Source: Stagnihabitans sp043721775 (lineage in GTDB: Bacteria; Pseudomonadota; Alphaproteobacteria; Rhodobacterales; Rhodobacteraceae). From it: a stretch of DNA of 64,000 nt. The first letter of the stretch is position 1, and every line of letters begins with the position of its first letter. The notes beneath the pieces are model-generated. The model was not told the origin of the DNA. It did not search any database and worked only from the letters and a program-made list of their open reading frames with translations. The stretch spans positions 1 to 64,000 of the forward strand of contig JAYSQA010000093.1 in assembly GCA_043721775.1 (NCBI GenBank). Reading direction: 5' to 3'. The position numbers were made by a program, and so were the translations under genes. This document shows, piece by piece, positions 59,700 to 64,000 of this stretch.

Positions 59700-62600
59700 A
59701 TGAGCCTGAACTATTACTACTACGACGTCAGTGGCAACGAATGCACGGCTCAACCGGATTCCGTGAAGCAGCATGACGACGGCTGCTGGTACGATGACCA
59801 CGGTCACGAGTGCCATCAGAAGCTTGAAGGCATCGACGAGGGCATGGCTGGCAAAGATGGCGATGACGGCAAAGATGACGACGACGGCAAAGATGGCGAT
59901 GACGGCAAAGATGGCGATGACGGCAAGGATGGCGATGACGGCAAGGATGGCGATGACGGCAAAGATGGCGATGACGGCAAAGATGACGATGACGGCAAAG
60001 ATGACGACGACGGCAAAGATGACGACGACGGCAAAGATGACGATGACGGCAAAGATGACGATGACGGCGACGAGTGCCATCCGAAGCTTGACGGCATCGT
60101 CGAAGGCACCGCTGGCAATGACGTGATTGATTACAATTACACCGGCGATCCCGAAGGCGACAAGATCGACCACAACGACCAGGTTCTGTCTGGTGCGGCG
60201 AAGAATGACGATCTGGTCTATGCTTACGGCGGCAACGATACGGTCCTCGCGGGCGAGGGCAATGACAGCGTCTATGGCGGCGACGGCAATGACAGCCTGA
60301 ACGGCGGCAACGGCAACGACACGCAGTATGGCGACGCGGGCAACGATACGATCATCGGCGGTGCTGGCAACAATGCGTCCTATGGCGGCTCTGGCGATGA
60401 CCGGTTTATTGGCGGGTCGGGCGCTGACACCTTTTCCGGTGGCACCGGCCAGGACAATCTGGATTACTCCAGCTCGGCCTCGGGCGTCACGGTCAACCTG
60501 TCGACCGGCGTTCTGTCGGGCGGCGATGCGGGCAATGATGCTTATGGTGGCGGGATCGACGGCACCTACGGCTCGGCATATGGTGACAGCCTGACCGGGT
60601 TTGACAGCGAGGGCACCGGGTCCAGCGACAAGTTTACCAACCAGTTCTACGGCAACGGCGGCAACGACACCATTTCCGCGCTTGGCGGCAATGACCAGCT
60701 TTATGGCGGCGCCGATCACGACATCATCTATGGCGGAACCGGCGACGATACGGTTGACGGCGGCACCGGCAATGACACGCTGGAGGGTGGCGACGGCAAC
60801 GACCTGATCGCGGGCGGTTCCGGCAATGACACCGAAACCGGCGGCAACGGCAATGACACCATCACCGGCGATGCGGGCGATGACACGCTGACCGGCGGCG
60901 CGGGCAATGACAGCCTCAGCGGTGGTGACGACCGCGACCTGTTCGTCGGCGGCAATGGCGGCGACGTTGTCGATGGCGGCGAGGGCGGCGTGGACAATGA
61001 CACGCTTGACCTGCGCGGCCTTGGCCGGTTGAGCATCGTTTACGATCCCTTGAACAATGAAAACGGCACGGTCACATTCCTTGACCCGAATGGTGCCCCG
61101 ACCGGGACCATGTCATTCAAGAACATCGAGAACCTGCTGTGCGATCCGCAGCGCGACGGGTATGTCGATGGCACTGCGGGCGGCGACCTGATCGGCCCCG
61201 GCTATACCGATGCCAATGGCGACAAGATTGACAGCAATGACGCGCTTCTGCCGGGTGCGACCGGCAATGATGACTTTGTCCGCGCTGGCGACGGCAATGA
61301 CACGATCCTGTCGGGCGAAGGCAATGACATCGTCTATGCCGGCAACGGCAACGACTCGGCCGACGGCGGCAACGGCAACGACACGATGTACGGCGAGGCC
61401 GGCAACGACACGCTGAGCGGCGGCGCAGGGAATGACAACCTGTTTGGTGGCGAAGGCAATGACAGCGTCTCGGGCGGCTCTGGCAATGACAGTCTTGACG
61501 GCGGTGCTGGCAACGACAGCGTTGACGGCGGCATCGGCAACGACACCGTTTCGGGTGGCACTGGCAATGACACCGTGCTGGGCGGCGACGGCAATGACAG
61601 CGTTGACGGCGGTGCGGGCAACGACAGCCTCGATGGTGGCACTGGCAATGACACGATCATGGGCGGCGACGGCAGTGACAGTGTCACGGGCGGCGACGGT
61701 AATGACATCATCGACACCTCGACCGGCGATCTGAACCAGCGTCCGGACATTGGATATCCCGGGCTTTACCCGGCGGATACCGACCCGAACAACGACAAGG
61801 ACACCGTTTACGGCGGTGCTGGCGATGACACGATCAAGACCGGCGACGATGCTGACAGCGTCTATGGCGGCGACGGCAATGACTCGATTGACGCCGGTGT
61901 CGACAACGACACCGTGTTTGGCGGCGCGGGCAATGACACAATTGTCGGCGGCGAGGGGGCGGATTCCATCGACGGCGGGCAGGGCAACGATCTGATCTAT
62001 GGCGGCTATGGCCCCAGCGTGCCGGATGCGGTCAACATCCCCGACGACACCGATCAGGCACCCAACAACGGTCTGGACCTGATCTATGGCGGCGAGGGCG
62101 ATGACACCGTCTTCGGGATGGACGACCGCGACACCATCTATGGCGACAATGGCAACGACCAGTTGCATGGCGGCATTGACGACGACAAGCTGTATGGCGG
62201 CGATGGCAACGACACCGAATTCGGTGACGAGGGCAACGACACGCTTTATGGCGGCACCGGCAATGACCAGCTTGACGGCGGCACCGGCGACGACAGCCTG
62301 TATGGTGGCGACGGTGATGACAGCCTGACCGGCGGCGACGGCAAGGATACACTGGACGGCGCCAACGGCGATGACACGATGTACGCCGGCGCGGGCGACG
62401 ATACGATGTTGGGCGGCGCGGGCGACGACCAGATGTTCGGCGGCGATGGCAATGACACCATTGTGGCTGGCGAGGGCAATGATCTGGCGTACGGAGGCGC
62501 TGGCAATGACTCGATCTCTGGCGGTCAGGGCAACGACACGCTGTATGGCGATGCTGGCGATGACAAGATCTCTGGCGGTCAGGGCAGCGAGCTTGAATAC

Positions 62601-63710
62601 GGCGGCGACGGCAATGACACGATCAGCGACAACTCTGGCAATGACACGATATTTGGCGGGGCCGGCAACGATATGCTGGACGTCGGCGGTGGCGGTGCTG
62701 GCAATGATGTGGTGCATGGCGACGACGGCCACGACACGATCTATGGCGGCGCGGGCAATGACACACTGTTCGGGGATGCCGGCAATGACCTGATCTACGG
62801 CGGCACGGGCAATGACATATTGTTCGGTGGCACCGGAAACGACACGGTCTACGGCAACGAGAACAACGACCAGATCACCGGCGGCGACGGTGCCGACAGT
62901 CTTTACGGCGGAAACGGCGCTGACAGTTTCTTTGGCGGTAACGCCGGGGACTTTGTTGACGGCGGTGAGGGTGGCCCGGATTTCGACACGCTCTATCTGA
63001 CCGGGGCAGGTCCCTACCACATCATCTACGATCCGCTGAACCCGGAAAATGGCACGGTACAGTTTCTTGATCCGACCGATCACCATGTTACCGGCACGAT
63101 GTCGTTCAAGAACATTGAAAACATCGTCCCTTGCTTCACCCCCGGCACGCTGATTGCGACGCCGCATGGCGAAGTTCCGGTCGAAAGCCTGATGGTGGGT
63201 GACAAGATCATCACCCGTGACAACGGGATGCAGGAAATCCGCTGGATGGGCCGCAGGGATCTGTCCCGGGCTGAACTGCTGGCCGGCCCGCACCTGAAGC
63301 CGGTGCTGATCTGTCAGGGCTCGTTGGGGCAGGGACTGCCAGAGCGTGACATGATGGTGTCGCCGAACCACCGCATTCTGGTCGCCAATGACCGGACCGC
63401 GCTGTACTTCGACGAGCATGAAGTGCTGGTGGCAGCGAAGCATCTGATATCGGGCGGGATCCAGTCGGTCGAGTCGGCGGGGGTCAGCTACATCCACTTC
63501 ATGTGCGATCGTCACGAAGTGGTCTTGGGCAACGGCGCGTGGACCGAAAGCTTCCAGCCCGGCGACATGACGCTGAAGGGTCTGGGCAATGCCCAACGCT
63601 CGGAAATCTTCGAACTGTTCCCCGAGTTGAAGACCGATGCGCGCGTGGAAAGCTATACCGCCGCCCGCAAGACGCTGAAACGGCACGAAGCGGCGCTGTT
63701 GGTGCGCTAA
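59700..63710 (+). CDS. Giant RTX calcium-binding protein with C-terminal Hint domain
   Basis: 1336 residues. Residues 51-122 are twelve GKDGDD/GKDDDD hexapeptides, flanked by the related segments ECHQKLEGIDEGMAG (37-51) and ECHPKLDGIVEGTAG (125-139). From about 131 the protein is made of RTX nonapeptides (GGxGxDxUx) that fold as calcium beta-rolls. Two modules each end in MSFKNIEN, at about residue 478 and again before Cys1145. Cys1145 starts CFTPGTLIATPHGEVPVE, the first block of a Hint (Hedgehog/intein-like) domain that runs to about 1290 with SPNHRILV. Such proteins are secreted by type I systems and may self-cleave at the Cys. No secretion genes are in the window. There is no Sec signal peptide, in line with type I export. 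Confidence 0.93.
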   Translation: MSLNYYYYDVSGNECTAQPDSVKQHDDGCWYDDHGHECHQKLEGIDEGMAGKDGDDGKDDDDGKDGDDGKDGDDGKDGDDGKDGDDGKDGDDGKDDDDGKDDDDGKDDDDGKDDDDGKDDDDGDECHPKLDGIVEGTAGNDVIDYNYTGDPEGDKIDHNDQVLSGAAKNDDLVYAYGGNDTVLAGEGNDSVYGGDGNDSLNGGNGNDTQYGDAGNDTIIGGAGNNASYGGSGDDRFIGGSGADTFSGGTGQDNLDYSSSASGVTVNLSTGVLSGGDAGNDAYGGGIDGTYGSAYGDSLTGFDSEGTGSSDKFTNQFYGNGGNDTISALGGNDQLYGGADHDIIYGGTGDDTVDGGTGNDTLEGGDGNDLIAGGSGNDTETGGNGNDTITGDAGDDTLTGGAGNDSLSGGDDRDLFVGGNGGDVVDGGEGGVDNDTLDLRGLGRLSIVYDPLNNENGTVTFLDPNGAPTGTMSFKNIENLLCDPQRDGYVDGTAGGDLIGPGYTDANGDKIDSNDALLPGATGNDDFVRAGDGNDTILSGEGNDIVYAGNGNDSADGGNGNDTMYGEAGNDTLSGGAGNDNLFGGEGNDSVSGGSGNDSLDGGAGNDSVDGGIGNDTVSGGTGNDTVLGGDGNDSVDGGAGNDSLDGGTGNDTIMGGDGSDSVTGGDGNDIIDTSTGDLNQRPDIGYPGLYPADTDPNNDKDTVYGGAGDDTIKTGDDADSVYGGDGNDSIDAGVDNDTVFGGAGNDTIVGGEGADSIDGGQGNDLIYGGYGPSVPDAVNIPDDTDQAPNNGLDLIYGGEGDDTVFGMDDRDTIYGDNGNDQLHGGIDDDKLYGGDGNDTEFGDEGNDTLYGGTGNDQLDGGTGDDSLYGGDGDDSLTGGDGKDTLDGANGDDTMYAGAGDDTMLGGAGDDQMFGGDGNDTIVAGEGNDLAYGGAGNDSISGGQGNDTLYGDAGDDKISGGQGSELEYGGDGNDTISDNSGNDTIFGGAGNDMLDVGGGGAGNDVVHGDDGHDTIYGGAGNDTLFGDAGNDLIYGGTGNDILFGGTGNDTVYGNENNDQITGGDGADSLYGGNGADSFFGGNAGDFVDGGEGGPDFDTLYLTGAGPYHIIYDPLNPENGTVQFLDPTDHHVTGTMSFKNIENIVPCFTPGTLIATPHGEVPVESLMVGDKIITRDNGMQEIRWMGRRDLSRAELLAGPHLKPVLICQGSLGQGLPERDMMVSPNHRILVANDRTALYFDEHEVLVAAKHLISGGIQSVESAGVSYIHFMCDRHEVVLGNGAWTESFQPGDMTLKGLGNAQRSEIFELFPELKTDARVESYTAARKTLKRHEAALLVR
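59850..60065. repeat. Twelve 18-bp repeats encoding GKD(G/D)DD
   Basis: Exact 18-base period based on GGCAAAGATGGCGATGAC with synonymous and G-to-A changes; units 2 and 8-12 carry GAC or GAT instead of GGC at the fourth codon. Confidence 0.95.
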
Positions 63711-63760
63711 GCGCCAACGGACGGAAGCAATGCAGCAGGCCGGGAACTCCGGCCGATGGA

Positions 63761-63786
63761 AACGGAGGGCGCAAGCCCTCCGTTTT
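63761..63786 (+). terminator. Rho-independent terminator after the RTX gene
   Basis: ACGGAGGGC pairs with GCCCTCCGT around GCAA and is followed by TTTTCGT, 51 bases past the stop. It is the clearest intrinsic terminator in the window. Confidence 0.85.
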
Positions 63787-63797
63787 CGTATGTCTCC

Positions 63798-63827
63798 GGG
63801 GCTCGGCTACGCGGGGCTCGGCTACGC
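63798..63827. repeat. Two 15-bp repeats next to the mobA-like 3' end
   Basis: GGGCTCGGCTACGCG occurs twice in tandem, ending 12 bases from the stop of the minus-strand gene at 63840. Confidence 0.9.
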
Positions 63828-63839
63828 GGGCTGGTGCTG

Positions 63840-64000
63840 TCAGGCCTTGCCGGGGTTCTTGGCGTGCCAGTCAGCCCAGGCTTCGGGCGTGTCGAGGTCG
63901 GTCAGCGCATGGGTGCCGGGCAGGGCCAGCAGACGAAGACGAGACCTGTGGGCTTGCAGGATCGACCGGGCGCCCTCGTCGCCGTGCAGGGTGGCGAAGG
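63840..64000 (-). CDS. C-terminus of a MobA/MocA-like nucleotidyltransferase (partial)
   Basis: The last 53 codons of a gene entering from the right edge. The frame reads FATLHGDEGARSILQAHRSR and then LTDLDTPEAWADW before a TGA. The GDEGAR and DLDTPEAW blocks are typical of the end of NTP-transferase proteins that attach GMP or CMP to molybdopterin (MobA, MocA). Which one cannot be told from this fragment. Confidence 0.7.
   Translation of the reverse strand, partial: FATLHGDEGARSILQAHRSRLRLLALPGTHALTDLDTPEAWADWHAKNPGKA

Noticed and set aside
61113..63686. 857-codon open frame on the minus strand inside the RTX gene, plus a 344-codon one at 59685-60719
   Set aside because: They are mirror images of the repetitive RTX and acidic-stalk DNA (Val/Ile/Ala-rich repeats), with no ribosome site and no family features; the plus-strand protein is unmistakable.

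Overview
The window is a high-GC chromosomal segment from an alphaproteobacterium, most likely a Rhodobacterales member (Rhodobacter/Paracoccus/Roseobacter-like). This rests on the order serS, methyltransferase, yajC, secD, secF, MTH938-like protein; on an RTX protein ending in a Hint domain of the type common in that order; on many hydantoinase, Gfo/Idh and iol-type catabolic genes; and on dense GTG/ATGA-coupled operons. No phage, plasmid or CRISPR genes are visible. Taxonomy is an inference from gene content, not from a marker alignment.

Region by region. 0.1-8.9 kb: a tight minus-strand operon (hydantoinase A and B, FAD oxidoreductase, HpaI-type aldolase, aminotransferase, uronate-dehydrogenase-like enzyme) behind a LysR regulator, for an unknown N-containing substrate. 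8.9-11.6 kb: the decayed remains of a kinase/M23/class-III-aminotransferase fusion gene, then a 37-bp tandem array. 11.9-19.1 kb: a divergent inositol-type sugar cluster (class II aldolase, iolB, iolC one way; two Gfo/Idh dehydrogenases around an IolE/IolI-like isomerase the other way), with a perfect palindromic operator between the arms and a LacI-family regulator, plus a 159-bp MITE. 19.1-24.8 kb: DeoR regulator, fucose-isomerase-like enzyme, split transketolase (first subunit broken) and FGGY kinase. 24.9-33.5 kb: an EamA transporter, then a transglutaminase/DUF2126, ATP-grasp/alpha-E and transglutaminase cluster. 33.6-44.6 kb: aminotransferase, gpt, LysE, fabI, pdxH, cold-shock protein, DUF192 protein, tRNA-Pro, selO, an XRE-cupin regulator, kbl and tdh. 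44.8-58.6 kb: mostly housekeeping genes (serS, yajC-secDF, xthA, erpA, dgt, dsbB, DedA-like), a frameshifted zinc peptidase and tRNA-Leu. 58.6-63.7 kb: a 1.1-kb gene-poor stretch and a 1336-residue RTX-Hint protein. The window ends inside a MobA/MocA-like gene.

Two features cut across the whole window. First, short tandem repeats (6-50 bp units) are very frequent and many abut or start inside the 3' end of a gene (aldolase, FGGY kinase, hisC-like, gpt, xthA, yqaA-like, the mobA-like gene); others have become coding sequence (SelO hexapeptides, a signal peptide, the RTX acidic stalk, an Ala/Glu stretch before the ATP-grasp domain). Second, a dispersed element built around GGATATTTG, often next to a GC-rich hairpin, occurs seven times between 41.5 and 56 kb and was not seen in the first 41 kb.

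The best leads for something undescribed are the fucose-isomerase/transketolase/kinase pathway, the hydantoinase operon, the ATP-grasp/transglutaminase cluster without a visible Anbu peptidase, a threonine dehydrogenase that has lost all four structural-zinc cysteines, and the duplicated RTX-Hint architecture. Two genes carry single extra-T frameshifts, so sequencing error must be excluded before calling them dead.
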